Shown: positions 52,567 through 61,530, counted from the first letter of the stretch. The stretch is DNA of 64,000 nucleotides from Candidimonas humi (GCF_019166065.1 NZ_JAHTBN010000002.1:558001-622000); one strand, 5' to 3'. A program made the numbers and translations. Notes: a model not told the origin generated them from the sequence alone.

Positions 52567-55419
52567 ATGGAGATCCCTATGTCGTCGAAATGCCTTTTGG
52601 GAAAAAGTGGGGAGACAAACCAAGAAACAGGCTGTGCGGAGCATGCGCCCGCATCGAGTTCGCCACTGTGGCGCGCGTTGCGTTGCGGTATGTGGAATCT
52701 GGTGGTGGCGGCCGGCTTGTCCTGCATGGGCGTGGACGGCGCGGCGCTGGCCGAGCCCGTGGACGAAATCGAGCACAAGCGCACGCACGATCCGCTGTCG
52801 CGGGTGCTGTGGTCGCCGCCGCCCGCTCTGGCTGCCGGCAGCGATGTCATTTACGACGAGGCGCAATGGGGTTCTCCCGATGCGCCTTTTGTTTTTCTGG
52901 GCGATACGCTGCGCATCGGCGGCAGCTTCGAGTCGGGCCGTCCGATACTCATAGGCGAGCAGGCGCGTATCGATGTGCTGGAAGGCGCCGAACTGCGCCT
53001 GGGCGGCCCCATAGCCAATGACGGCGGCTCGCGCGAGGGCCTGATGAAGCTGGGCGCCGGCACGCTGGAGCTGTCCGGCGCCAATAGCTATCGCGGCAAT
53101 ACCGTGTTGCTGCAGGGCGGCCTGCGTGTGGCGGGCAGCCAGGCGCTGGGCGCGTCGGGCCGCACCTTGAACGTGAATATCGGCACCGCGCTGGAATATG
53201 CGCCAGGCGTAGTGGTGGACAACCCCGTCCAGTTGCAAGCCGTGGATATCGCGGCGCAGTTGCCCGAGGGCTCATGGACGCCCGCCACGCCGGCGCAGTA
53301 CGCCGATCGGGCGCGTTGGACGGTGGCCGAAGGCGAGGCGGCGCAGGCGGGCCTGCTGCTGGGCACGGCGCCTTTCGTGAAGCTGGGCGCGGGCCGTTTG
53401 CGCATAAGCGGCGACGCGCTGGCGTATTGGGGCGATGCGCTGGTGCAGGAAGGGGCCTTGGCGGCCGACGCCGCCTTCTCGGGAGCGGTGACGGTAGCGG
53501 CGGCCGCGCGGCTGGAAGGCAATGGCTCGGTGGGTTCGGCGACGATACAGGCCGGAGGCGTGCTGGCCCCAGGGGCAAGTGGTAATAGTGGCGGGAGCGG
53601 CGGCGATAGTGGAGACATCGGCAGCGGCGAAGCCAAGGGTGCAAGCTATGGCAGTGGCAGTAGCAACGCCAAGGGCGCAAGCTACAGTGGTAGTGGCGGC
53701 GGGAGTGTCAGTAGCGGCAGCGGCGGCGGCACGTCCGGGGGTATCGGCCTGTTGCGCGTGCAAGGCGACCTGGTATTGCAAGCGGGCGCGCGCTTCGAGG
53801 TCGATGCCGGCCCCGCGGGTGATGCCGACCAGGTGCTGGTGGGCGGCAAGGCTCGCCTGGACGGCCAACTCGCCGTGCTGGCGCAGGCCGGCGACTGGAA
53901 GCCCCGGACGCAATACATGGTGTTGAGCGCCGAAGGCGGCCTGGACGGCACGCGCTTTGCCTCGGCGGACAGCAATTTCGCGTTCCTGGAGCCCTCGCTG
54001 GATTATGACGACAAGCAGGTATACCTGACCCTGCGGCGCAACGACGTGTCCTTCGAGGATGTGGCCGACGACCCCGACGACGAACTGGCCGAGGCCGTGG
54101 AGGAAGAGGGGCCCGGCGGCGGAGGGGACGATCGTGCGGGAGACGGCCGGGGGCCCGATGGCAAGGACGGCGATGCTGACGGCGACGGCCGTGACAACGG
54201 CGCAGGCGATCCGGGCCCCGGCTTGTACGATCGGGTCGTGGCGCTGGACCCGGCCGGGGCGCGTGCGGCGTTCCGCCAGCTGTCCGGTAGCTGGGGCGGG
54301 TCGCTCTGGTCCGCCATGGTGGAAGACAGCCGCTATGTGCGCGAGGCGGTTCTCGATGCCGCGAATCCGTATTCCACGTGGAATTCCGTCGCGGATTCCG
54401 CCGCCCGCGATTCCGGGCCTTCGACCCTGCATCGCACCGGGAATTCTGCGCCGGGTACTGCCTCGGATGTTGGCCCGGATCGTGCCTATAGCTCCATCTC
54501 TATCCCAGGCTCAGTCTCGGACTCTGTCTTCCGTCCGGGTGGTGCGGCCGGCGGCCCGGCCCCTGCGCGCTCGCCCTGGCGCTTTTGGAGCCGGGCATTC
54601 CATGCCTCGGCCGAGCGCGCGGATTCCGGCGGCGCCTTCGGCGACGGGCGCGACACGCAGGGGCTAGTGCTGGGCGCCACCCGTGAGCTGGAGCAAGACA
54701 CTGTCGCCGGCCTGTACCTGGGGTTCCAGCGCAGCCGCTTGCGGCGCGCCGACGGCATGGCCGATGCCTCGATCGACGGCGTGCACGCCGGCCTGAGCCT
54801 GGCCGGGCGCGGGGCGGGCGGCCTGTACGTGCTGGGCGCCGGCTATTCCTGGCAGCGCCTGAACAGCACGCGTCGCGTCATCCTGGGCGATTGGCGCGAC
54901 ACCTTGCGCGACGACTATCGGGCGGGGCTGTTCCAGGTATTCGGGGAATGGTCCCTGCCCCTGCGCTTGGCTGCGGATGCCTCCGGCGCGGCCGTCCTCG
55001 AGCCCTACGCCCGCCTGGCCTGGGTGCGCGCCGACACCCGCGGCCACGCCGAGAGCGGGGCGGATGCGGCGCTGGACGTCGACCCCACGGCCACTGCCAC
55101 CTGGTTCGGCGCGCTGGGCCTGCGCCTGACGGGCACGGTCGCGGGGCCGGCCGGGCCCGTGCAGTTACGGGCCGCGGCGGCGTGGCGCCGCGCCGGAGGC
55201 GACCTGCGCGCGGTCACCGAACAGCGCTTCCGCCACAGTGCGCGCCACGCGTCGTTCCATTCGCAAGGCCAGCCCATCCGGCGCGATGCCTGGACGCTGG
55301 ACCTGGGCTTGCGGGCCAGCCTGGCCCGCGACGCCGAGCTGTCCCTGGCCTATATGGGCCAGTACGGTTCCGGTTCCAGCGATCACGGTGCCATGCTGAG
55401 CCTGAGCTGGCGGTTCTGA
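52567..55419 (+). CDS. Classical (type Va) autotransporter
   Basis: 950 residues from ATG 52567, preceded by AGGAGG. A long signal region (about 57 residues, hydrophobic core LVVAAGLSCMG, probable cleavage after GAALA) leads to a beta-helical passenger with autotransporter-repeat segments (LMKLGAGTLELSGANSYRG, VKLGAGRLRISGDALAYWG, LRVQGDLVLQAGARF). A Ser/Gly-rich stretch occupies about 53577-53746 and an Asp/Glu/Gly-rich linker about 54055-54220. Residues from about 668 form the outer-membrane beta-barrel, ending in LSLSWRF with terminal Phe. Function of the passenger (adhesin or other) cannot be told. No RGD or protease triad was seen. Confidence 0.93.
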   Translation: MEIPMSSKCLLGKSGETNQETGCAEHAPASSSPLWRALRCGMWNLVVAAGLSCMGVDGAALAEPVDEIEHKRTHDPLSRVLWSPPPALAAGSDVIYDEAQWGSPDAPFVFLGDTLRIGGSFESGRPILIGEQARIDVLEGAELRLGGPIANDGGSREGLMKLGAGTLELSGANSYRGNTVLLQGGLRVAGSQALGASGRTLNVNIGTALEYAPGVVVDNPVQLQAVDIAAQLPEGSWTPATPAQYADRARWTVAEGEAAQAGLLLGTAPFVKLGAGRLRISGDALAYWGDALVQEGALAADAAFSGAVTVAAAARLEGNGSVGSATIQAGGVLAPGASGNSGGSGGDSGDIGSGEAKGASYGSGSSNAKGASYSGSGGGSVSSGSGGGTSGGIGLLRVQGDLVLQAGARFEVDAGPAGDADQVLVGGKARLDGQLAVLAQAGDWKPRTQYMVLSAEGGLDGTRFASADSNFAFLEPSLDYDDKQVYLTLRRNDVSFEDVADDPDDELAEAVEEEGPGGGGDDRAGDGRGPDGKDGDADGDGRDNGAGDPGPGLYDRVVALDPAGARAAFRQLSGSWGGSLWSAMVEDSRYVREAVLDAANPYSTWNSVADSAARDSGPSTLHRTGNSAPGTASDVGPDRAYSSISIPGSVSDSVFRPGGAAGGPAPARSPWRFWSRAFHASAERADSGGAFGDGRDTQGLVLGATRELEQDTVAGLYLGFQRSRLRRADGMADASIDGVHAGLSLAGRGAGGLYVLGAGYSWQRLNSTRRVILGDWRDTLRDDYRAGLFQVFGEWSLPLRLAADASGAAVLEPYARLAWVRADTRGHAESGADAALDVDPTATATWFGALGLRLTGTVAGPAGPVQLRAAAAWRRAGGDLRAVTEQRFRHSARHASFHSQGQPIRRDAWTLDLGLRASLARDAELSLAYMGQYGSGSSDHGAMLSLSWRF

Positions 55420-55436
55420 CCACAAGCGCCTACGAG

Positions 55437-55480
55437 CAGCCTTCCGGAGAGGCCCAGAGGCCTTGGTATCCGGGAGGCTG
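55437..55480 (+). other. Nested hairpin after the autotransporter
   Basis: Outer arms at 55437-55447 and 55470-55480 pair at 10 of 11 positions, and an inner AGGCC/GGCCT pair lies between. There is no T run. It lies just downstream of the autotransporter stop and could be a transcript-end structure. Confidence 0.4.
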
Positions 55481-55507
55481 TTGTGCCGAGCTTGACGGGC
55501 AGTACCA

Positions 55508-55531
55508 TGCTATATACTATTGCTATATACT
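55508..55531. promoter_or_regulatory. Direct repeats TGCTATATACT upstream of vapBC
   Basis: TGCTATATACT occurs at 55508-55518 and 55521-55531, a 13-base period, 27 bases before the vapB start. Such AT-rich repeats are typical of antitoxin-bound operators. Confidence 0.5.
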
Positions 55532-55557
55532 TTTGTCAGGCTTCAAGGATCCGCGCT

Positions 55558-55791
55558 ATGTCCATTGGCACCGTCTTTATCAACAACCGAACCCAGGCCG
55601 TCCGGCTTCCGCTGGATGTGCGCCTACCCGAGGGCGTGCATAAGGTAGAAGTGCGTGTCAAAGGGAATGAGCGCATCATTGTGCCGGTCGGGCAGGCCTG
55701 GGACAGCTTTTTCCTGGACGGTCCCGCCGTCAGCGACGATTTCATGGCCGAACGCGCCAGCCAACACCAGCCGGAGCGGGAAGCGCTCTGA
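55558..55791 (+). CDS. vapB: VapB antitoxin
   Basis: 77 residues: GTVFINNRTQAVRLPLDVRL is an AbrB/MazE-type DNA-binding strand pattern of VapB antitoxins, followed by IIVPVGQAWDSFFLDGPAVS and an acidic tail that blocks the VapC active site. ATG 55558 was chosen on family length. Its stop shares bases with the vapC ATG. Confidence 0.9.
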   Translation: MSIGTVFINNRTQAVRLPLDVRLPEGVHKVEVRVKGNERIIVPVGQAWDSFFLDGPAVSDDFMAERASQHQPEREAL

Positions 55792-56195
55792 TGCTGCGTT
55801 ACCTTCTTGACACCAACATCGTCATCTATGTGCTGAAGCGGCGCCCCATCGAGGTGCTGCCAATCTTCAACGCCAATGCTGGCCGCATGGCGATCTCGTC
55901 CATCACCCTGGCCGAGCTGCTGCATGGCGCGGAAAAAAGCAGTCGCGTCAACGAAAACCTGTCCGTCATCGACGATTTTTGCAGCCGCCTCGAGGTTCTG
56001 CCCTATGGCCCCAAGGCGGCCCAACACTATGGCGCTATCCGTGCCGCCCTCGAAAAACAGGGCCAACCCATCGGCGTGAACGACATGCATATTGCAGGCC
56101 ACGCACGCAGCGAAGGCATCGTGCTGGTAACGAACAATGTGTCGGAATTCGCGCGTGTGCCGGCACTCGAAGTGGAAAACTGGATTCGCGCCTGA
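55791..56195 (+). CDS. vapC: VapC PIN-domain ribonuclease toxin
   Basis: 134 residues. The acidic PIN site is visible: LLDTNIVIYVLK (first Asp), SITLAELLHG (Glu), GVNDMHIAGHA (third Asp) and VTNNVSEFARV (last, Asn/Glu). VapC enzymes cleave tRNA or rRNA. It overlaps vapB by one base. Confidence 0.92.
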   Translation: MLRYLLDTNIVIYVLKRRPIEVLPIFNANAGRMAISSITLAELLHGAEKSSRVNENLSVIDDFCSRLEVLPYGPKAAQHYGAIRAALEKQGQPIGVNDMHIAGHARSEGIVLVTNNVSEFARVPALEVENWIRA

Positions 56196-56272
56196 ATCTG
56201 CCCGAATGCCCGCGCGCGCCCACTCCTCCTGGCCGCAGGCGGGAACTTTTCCGCCGCTATCCGATCTCATGG

Positions 56273-56299
56273 TTAGCACTCCGGGTTCGAGAGTGCTAA
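56273..56299. promoter_or_regulatory. CIRCE element (HrcA operator) upstream of rpoH
   Basis: TTAGCACTC, nine bases, GAGTGCTAA: an exact match to the CIRCE consensus at both arms, 44 bases before the rpoH start. HrcA binds CIRCE and represses until heat shock. Here it would put the sigma-32 gene itself under HrcA control. Confidence 0.93.
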
Positions 56300-56342
56300 T
56301 ATAAACATCAAGGTATTTACGTCCCTGGGGGCATATCGTCTG

Positions 56343-57224
56343 ATGACTCAACAATCGCATTCTCTGGTCCTGTCCAACACCAGTTTGGCCATGGCTATCT
56401 CCAATCCCGGCGCGCTGGGCACGATCGAGGCCTATGTGGGCGCCGTCAATCGTGTGCCCATGCTGACGCACGAGCAGGAGACCGAATTGGGAAAGCGGCT
56501 GCGCGATCATGACGACCTCGATGCCGCGCGACAACTGATCGTGTCGCACTTGCGGCTGGTGGTGTCGATTGCGCGCCAATACTTGGGCTATGGCTTGGCC
56601 CACGCCGACCTCATCCAGGAAGGCAATGTCGGCCTGATGAAGGCCGTCAAGCGTTTCGACCCCGATCGCGGGGTGCGCCTGGTGTCGTTCGCCGTGCACT
56701 GGATCAAGGCCGAAATCCACGAATACATCGTGCGCAATTGGCGCCTGGTCAAGGTGGCCACCACCAAAGCCCAGCGCAAGCTGTTCTTCAACCTGCGCCG
56801 CATGCGCCCCGATGGCCAGACGCTCGACACCGAGCAGGTCGGCGACATCGCGCGCGAACTCAATGTGCGCCCCGAAGACGTCAGCGAAATGGAAGTGCGG
56901 CTGTCCGGGCGCGAAATGGCGCTCGAAGGCCAGGGCGACGACGACACTTATGCGCCCATCGCCTATCTGTCCGACGAAGGCCAGCAAGAACCTTCGCAGG
57001 TTCTGGAACGCCGCTCGCGCGACGCGCTGCAGGGCGCCGGGCTGTCCGGCGCGCTGGAAGGCCTGGATGCGCGCTCGCGCCGCATCGTCGAGGCGCGCTG
57101 GCTGCAGGACGACGGCGGCGCCACGCTGCACGAACTGGCCGCGGAATTCGGCGTGTCCGCCGAACGCATACGCCAGATCGAAGCCGCGGCGCTCAAGAAA
57201 ATGCGCGTGGCGCTGGCTGCCTGA
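56343..57224 (+). CDS. rpoH: RNA polymerase heat-shock sigma factor sigma-32
   Basis: 293 residues. Region 2 has LIVSHLRLVVSIARQYLGYG, ADLIQEGNVGLMKAVKRFDP and SFAVHWIKAEIHEYIVRNW; the RpoH box QRKLFFNLRRM lies near residues 140-150, and region 4.2 has TLHELAAEFGVSAERIRQIE. The RpoH box separates it from other sigma factors. It directs transcription of chaperone and protease genes. A perfect CIRCE lies upstream and a strong terminator follows. No FtsH or DnaK genes are nearby. Confidence 0.96.
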   Translation: MTQQSHSLVLSNTSLAMAISNPGALGTIEAYVGAVNRVPMLTHEQETELGKRLRDHDDLDAARQLIVSHLRLVVSIARQYLGYGLAHADLIQEGNVGLMKAVKRFDPDRGVRLVSFAVHWIKAEIHEYIVRNWRLVKVATTKAQRKLFFNLRRMRPDGQTLDTEQVGDIARELNVRPEDVSEMEVRLSGREMALEGQGDDDTYAPIAYLSDEGQQEPSQVLERRSRDALQGAGLSGALEGLDARSRRIVEARWLQDDGGATLHELAAEFGVSAERIRQIEAAALKKMRVALAA

Positions 57225-57252
57225 ACCCTGCGCATTTTGCCATCCGGCACGA

Positions 57253-57279
57253 ACGGCCAGCCGCAAGCTGGCCGTTTTT
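57253..57279 (+). terminator. Rho-independent terminator of rpoH
   Basis: ACGGCCAGC, loop CGCAA, GCTGGCCGT followed by TTTTT: a nine-base-pair stem with a T run, 28 bases after the rpoH stop. Confidence 0.9.
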
Positions 57280-57470
57280 GTTCTTGATCCTGTGCCTGCT
57301 CCTGCTCTGCTTTGCTCTGCTCCTGACTCTGTTTCTGTTTCCGTTCTCGCTTGTGCCATCTGCGCTTATGGCCGCAAATTATTCGATTACTTTTTGTTGC
57401 AAAATTCAGGTGAGGCCGCCGAGAACTTATCCCGAGAGCCGCTGACTAAACCTCATAGACGATGAACACG
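57280..57470. other. Intergenic stretch before the candidate small RNA
   Basis: T/C-rich sequence on the plus strand (57280-57350) follows the rpoH terminator, then an AT-rich part (57365-57410) that may hold a promoter. No gene is recognised. Confidence 0.3.
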
Positions 57471-57575
57471 GCATCCCCTGCCAGCTTCTAGTCTTGTCGT
57501 CCGTTTCGGCTTCTCCTCTTTCCCCTCCCTTTTGAAACGGATGTTTACGGGACTCTCCGCGAGTCCCGTTTTTTA
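57471..57575 (+). ncRNA. Candidate small RNA with C/U-rich loop and Rho-independent terminator
   Basis: CCGTTTC (57501-57507) pairs with GAAACGG (57534-57540) around a 26-base loop that is almost wholly pyrimidine (CTTCTCCTCTTTCCCCTCCC). A strong terminator follows after six bases. A hairpin presenting an anti-Shine-Dalgarno C/U-rich loop next to a terminator is a recurring layout of trans-acting small RNAs. The 5' end is a guess, and no small-RNA family was recognised. Confidence 0.5.
57547..57574 (+). terminator. Rho-independent terminator of the candidate small RNA
   Basis: ACGGGACTC, loop TCCGC, GAGTCCCGT and a six-base T run form a nine-base-pair textbook terminator. It lies 320 bases after the rpoH stop, beyond the rpoH terminator, so it most likely ends a separate short transcript. 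Confidence 0.88.
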
Positions 57576-57946
57576 TGCGCGCTCGATTTGCGGTTCGGCG
57601 CTGCGTAGGCAAAGCGCAAAGAAAAACCAAGGGGAAGCGAAAAAAATAAACGCCGAAAAACAAACGCCAAAAACGCACCATGTTTTCCCTTGCCTGTCCC
57701 GCGGCCAAGCCGCCGCCGAGCCATCCCCAGTCGTCATCCAACCGCCCCTGGCCGCCACCAAACCCGTCCCGCCAAACCGCTACGAACTCCCCGGCACCGT
57801 TCAAGAACCGCAAAGGCCGCGCCTCCGGCGGCCGAGTTTTCGCGCGATCGCGAACAGATGCCCAAAAAACCGCTATCCTAAGAAAACCTGCCCGCGCATG
57901 CATGCATACGCGGCGCGCCAAACAAATAAGCAATGGGATCGGGTAA
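57576..57946. other. Intergenic region upstream of the antiporter
   Basis: 370 bases with several open but featureless frames. A run of A-rich sequence (57615-57675) is present. I see no assignable promoter, and the frames read as proline- or arginine-rich shadows. Confidence 0.35.
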
Positions 57947-60796
57947 ATGCAGGTAGGGTTCTGGGTATTCGGCTTGTCTGGCCTGTTGGCGCTGGTGTGC
58001 TTCATGCCACCGCTGGCCGGCCGCCTGCACCTGCCATATTCGGTGCTGCTGGCCATACTCGGATTCGTGCTGGGCGTAATCGTGCACGTGCACGGCTGGG
58101 CGCCGATGGTGGCGTCCGACTTCCTCGATTCGCTGCAGAACTTCGAGGTTTCGTCCGAGACCTTCCTGTTCGTCTTCCTGCCCGTGCTCTTGTTCGAGAC
58201 GGCGCTGTCGATCAATGTGCGGCGCCTGCTCGATGACCTGGGCCCTATCCTGATGATGGCCATCGTCGCGGTGGTGGTGTGTACCGTGGCGGTGGGCTTC
58301 ACCCTTTCCGCCGCCTCGGATTACGGCATCATCGTCTGCCTGATGCTGGGGGCGATCGTGGCCACCACCGACCCGGTGGCGGTCATCGGCCTGTTCCGCG
58401 ACGTCGGCGCGCCCAAGCGCCTGACTACCTTGGTGGAAGGCGAGTCGCTGTTCAACGACGCGGCGTCCATCTCGCTGTATTCGGTGCTGCTGGCCACGCT
58501 GTTCAGCGGCGCGCATCTGTCGGTGGGCGCCGTGGTCAGCAGCTTCCTGATCAGCTTCCTGGGCGGCGGTGTGGCCGGCCTGCTGATGGGCCGGCTGACC
58601 TGCTGGCTGATCATGCGGCTGCGCGGCTGGCCGGCGGCCGAGATCACGCTCACCATTACTTCCGCCTATCTGACCTTCTTCATTTCCGAGCACTACCTGA
58701 ATGTGTCCGGGGTCGTGGCCACGGTCATCGCCGGCCTGGTGGTGGGCTCCACCGGCCGCACCCGCATGTCGCCCACCACCTTCGAACAGCTCGAAAGCGC
58801 CTGGTCGCAATTCGGCTTCTGGGCCAATTCGCTGATCTTCGTGTTCGCCGCCATGCTGATCCCGCGCATGATGGACGAAATCACCTGGGTGCAAGTGCTG
58901 CTGATACTGCTGTTGTTCGTGGTGACGCTGGCGGCGCGTGCCGTCATGGTGTTCGGCGTGCTGCCGCTGCTGGGGCTGACGCGCTTCGGCACCAAGGTCA
59001 GCCCTTCGTACCGCCTGGTGATGTTGTGGGGCGGCTTGCGCGGCGCGGTTTCCCTAGCCCTGGCCCTGGCGGTCACCGAACAGCACAACGTGCCGCACGA
59101 GGCGCGCCAGTTCATCGCCGTGGCCACCACGGGCTTCGTGCTGATGACGCTGTTCATCAACGGCATCAGCCTGCGGCCCTTGATTCGCCGCCTGCGGCTG
59201 AACCAGCTTTCGCCCATCGAGCGCACCATCCGCAACCAGGCGCAGGTGGTGGCGCTGGAAGACCTGCAGACCCAGACCGACGACATCGCCACGCGCGAAC
59301 ACATCGGCACCGAGGCGCGGTCGCGCATCCACGCGGTGTTCGACGCCAGCCTGACGGCGGTTTCCGACGCCCAGGTGCGCCAGCTGTCCACCGACGAGAA
59401 GGTGGCAGTGGGCCTGGCCATCGTCGCGGCGCGCGAAGAAGAAATGTTCTTCGATGTGCTCAAGGCGCGCATCGTCGACTGGCGCATGGCCGAATCCCTG
59501 CTGGCGCGCGCCGAGCGCATGAGCGACGCGGTGCGCGCCGGCGGCCTGAAAGGCTTCGAAGATGCCATCGCCGCCGATATGCGTTATTCCCTGGGCTTTC
59601 GCGTGGCGCTGCGCATGCATTATCTGTTCGGCTTCCAGGGATGGCTGGCGCGCGAACTGGCCTATCGGTTCATGAACCTGATGAGCAAGCGCTCGGTGGC
59701 GCAGCGCCTGATCCAGTTCGCCAACACCGAGATCCAGCCGCTCTTGGGCGAAGAGGCCACGGCGGATATCGTCCATGCGCACCAGCGGCGCCTGGCGCAG
59801 CTCGAAAGCGCCATACAGGCCCTGACCCTGCAATACCCGTCGTTCGCCCTGTGGCTGCAGGAATCCTATCTCGGACGCATGGCGCGCGCGCTGGAACAAA
59901 TACGCTATCGCGACATGCTGACCGAATTCCTGATCAGCGGCGAAGTCTACGCCGACCTGGTCAAGCAGATCGACAGCCGCTGGAGCCATCTGGACAAGCG
60001 GCCGGCGCTGGACATCGCCATGAGCGCCGGCGAGCTGATACGCCGGGTGCCGCTGTTCGAGGGTATTTCGGCCGATGCCATGGAGGCGATCAGCAAGCTG
60101 CTCAAGCCGCGCCTGGCGGTGCCCGACCAGCCCATCAGCATCCATGTGGGGCGCATGCGCGCCATGTATTTCGTGGCCTCGGGCGCCGTCTCGGTCAGCC
60201 TGCCCGACCAGACCACCATGGAACTGGGTACCGGCGAATTCTTCGGCGAGATCGCGCTGATCTCGGGCAACGAATTCGCGATGCGGGCTCAATCGCTGGG
60301 CTACAGCCGGCTGCTGATGCTGGCGGGCCGGGACTTCGACGCACTGCTGGCGCGCGACCCGGTATTGCGCGAAAAAATCGAGGCGGTTGCCAAGCAGCGC
60401 CTGCGCGCCCTGGCGGTCTGGCAGGAATTCCAGTCGGGCCTGCGCCAGTACGAGCCGCTGCCCGATATGCTGCCGGCCTCGCGGCCGAGCGAAGAACCGT
60501 CGGGCGAAGAGCCCTCGGGTGGAGGCTCATCGAGCGATGAGTCGTCGAACAGTGGATCGTCGGGCGAGCCGCCCGCGCCTGCGTCCAGGCCCTCCGCACC
60601 GCCCTCCGATGCCCAAGCACAAGAACCTGGCGCCCAATCGCCGGCGTCGTCCAAGCCAGGCGTAGATGACGACGTTGCGGCAGGCAAAGAAGGTGGCCCG
60701 GATTCCGAAGGGGCTGCCGGTCGTGAACCCGCATCCCCGGCGCCTGGCGCAGCAGGCCGGCCGAAGGGCGAAGCCCCGGACGGCCAGGCGGCCTGA
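57947..60796 (+). CDS. CPA1-family Na+/H+ antiporter with cyclic-nucleotide-binding domain
   Basis: 949 residues. The first ~410 form about 12 membrane segments of the NhaP/CPA1 type: VFLPVLLFETALSINVRRL, AIVATTDPVAVIGLFRD with the ion-site TDP, VEGESLFNDAASISLYSVL with the ND pair and LWGGLRGAVSLALALAV. Helical cytoplasmic sequence follows (about 410-690), then a cyclic-nucleotide-binding beta-roll (VPLFEGISADAMEAISKLL, GTGEFFGEIALISG). Residues after about 840 are a Ser/Pro/Glu/Gly-rich disordered tail. It should exchange sodium for protons, perhaps gated by the roll; the PRAARS-type phosphate arginine is not obvious, so nucleotide binding is uncertain. Confidence 0.9.
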   Translation: MQVGFWVFGLSGLLALVCFMPPLAGRLHLPYSVLLAILGFVLGVIVHVHGWAPMVASDFLDSLQNFEVSSETFLFVFLPVLLFETALSINVRRLLDDLGPILMMAIVAVVVCTVAVGFTLSAASDYGIIVCLMLGAIVATTDPVAVIGLFRDVGAPKRLTTLVEGESLFNDAASISLYSVLLATLFSGAHLSVGAVVSSFLISFLGGGVAGLLMGRLTCWLIMRLRGWPAAEITLTITSAYLTFFISEHYLNVSGVVATVIAGLVVGSTGRTRMSPTTFEQLESAWSQFGFWANSLIFVFAAMLIPRMMDEITWVQVLLILLLFVVTLAARAVMVFGVLPLLGLTRFGTKVSPSYRLVMLWGGLRGAVSLALALAVTEQHNVPHEARQFIAVATTGFVLMTLFINGISLRPLIRRLRLNQLSPIERTIRNQAQVVALEDLQTQTDDIATREHIGTEARSRIHAVFDASLTAVSDAQVRQLSTDEKVAVGLAIVAAREEEMFFDVLKARIVDWRMAESLLARAERMSDAVRAGGLKGFEDAIAADMRYSLGFRVALRMHYLFGFQGWLARELAYRFMNLMSKRSVAQRLIQFANTEIQPLLGEEATADIVHAHQRRLAQLESAIQALTLQYPSFALWLQESYLGRMARALEQIRYRDMLTEFLISGEVYADLVKQIDSRWSHLDKRPALDIAMSAGELIRRVPLFEGISADAMEAISKLLKPRLAVPDQPISIHVGRMRAMYFVASGAVSVSLPDQTTMELGTGEFFGEIALISGNEFAMRAQSLGYSRLLMLAGRDFDALLARDPVLREKIEAVAKQRLRALAVWQEFQSGLRQYEPLPDMLPASRPSEEPSGEEPSGGGSSSDESSNSGSSGEPPAPASRPSAPPSDAQAQEPGAQSPASSKPGVDDDVAAGKEGGPDSEGAAGREPASPAPGAAGRPKGEAPDGQAA

Positions 60797-60798
60797 TC

Positions 60799-61530
60799 CT
60801 ACAAAAGCTGCTGGATGTCCCCGGCTATCGTTTTCGCCGGGGCGTTGCCGTTGAGCAGCACCCGAGCGTGGCCTTGCTGGTCGATTATGTAGAACGAGGA
60901 CGAATGGTCCATGGCGTATTGTTCGGGCGTGGGCCCGGGCGCCTTGGCGTAGTAGGCCTTGAACGATTGCGCCGTCTTGTGCAGTTGTTCCGGCGTGCCG
61001 GTCAGCCCCACGAAGCTCGGGTTGAACGCCTTGACGTAGGCATTCAAGGCTGTCCCCGTGTCGCGCTGGGGGTCGACGGTGATCATGATGACCTGTACCT
61101 TTTTCGCGTCTTCTTTCAGCAAGGTCATGGCCTGGGCCAGCTCGGCCATCGCGGTGGGGCAGACGTCGGGGCAGTGCGTGTAGCCGAAGAACACCACCAC
61201 CACCTTGCCCTTGTAGTCGGCCAGCGTGCGCAACTGGCCCGAGCCGTCGACCATGGCCATGCCGCTGCCGATATCGGTGCCGGAAATGTCCGAGCCCTGG
61301 AACTTGGGGGCTGATTTTTGCTTGCAGCCGGCCAGCGCCGCCAGCGTCACGCCGGCCGCCATCGCGGCTAGCATCCGGCGCCTGCCGGGCAGGCTTGCGC
61401 CGTCCGTATCGTCCGCGCCATCCGCGGCAAACATTGCAGGCGCGGCATCGGGCCGCGGGTACGCACCGGCGCTCGCGGAGGGCGATGCGTGATGGCTCGA
61501 TTGCATGGGGAACAGGGTGCGGCGGGACAT
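60799..61530 (-). CDS. SCO1/SenC copper chaperone
   Basis: About 243 residues from ATG 61530 (61506 is an alternative). The N-terminal part is variable, then RRRMLAAMAAGVTLAALAGC is a lipoprotein signal with lipobox LAGC, and the thioredoxin-fold SCO domain has VVFFGYTHCPDVCPTAMAEL with the CxxxC copper site, MITVDPQRDT and the distal histidine in YAMDHSSSFYIID. It delivers copper to the CuA site of cytochrome c oxidase. The stop is two bases from that of the antiporter (convergent). Confidence 0.93.
   Translation of the reverse strand: MSRRTLFPMQSSHHASPSASAGAYPRPDAAPAMFAADGADDTDGASLPGRRRMLAAMAAGVTLAALAGCKQKSAPKFQGSDISGTDIGSGMAMVDGSGQLRTLADYKGKVVVVFFGYTHCPDVCPTAMAELAQAMTLLKEDAKKVQVIMITVDPQRDTGTALNAYVKAFNPSFVGLTGTPEQLHKTAQSFKAYYAKAPGPTPEQYAMDHSSSFYIIDQQGHARVLLNGNAPAKTIAGDIQQLL

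Noticed and set aside
52255-53238. A 327-codon minus-strand frame rich in Gly and Asp
   Set aside because: It is produced by the hexanucleotide arrays and then runs antisense to the autotransporter signal region; it has no ribosome-binding site or family resemblance.
57427-58302. A 291-codon minus-strand frame covering the small-RNA region
   Set aside because: It has Thr/Arg/Ser-rich low-information sequence, overlaps the antiporter start and runs against two plus-strand terminators.
58279-60540. A 753-codon frame inside the antiporter gene
   Set aside because: It is an Arg/Gly/His-rich shadow in another frame of a clear CPA1 gene, as expected in GC-rich DNA.
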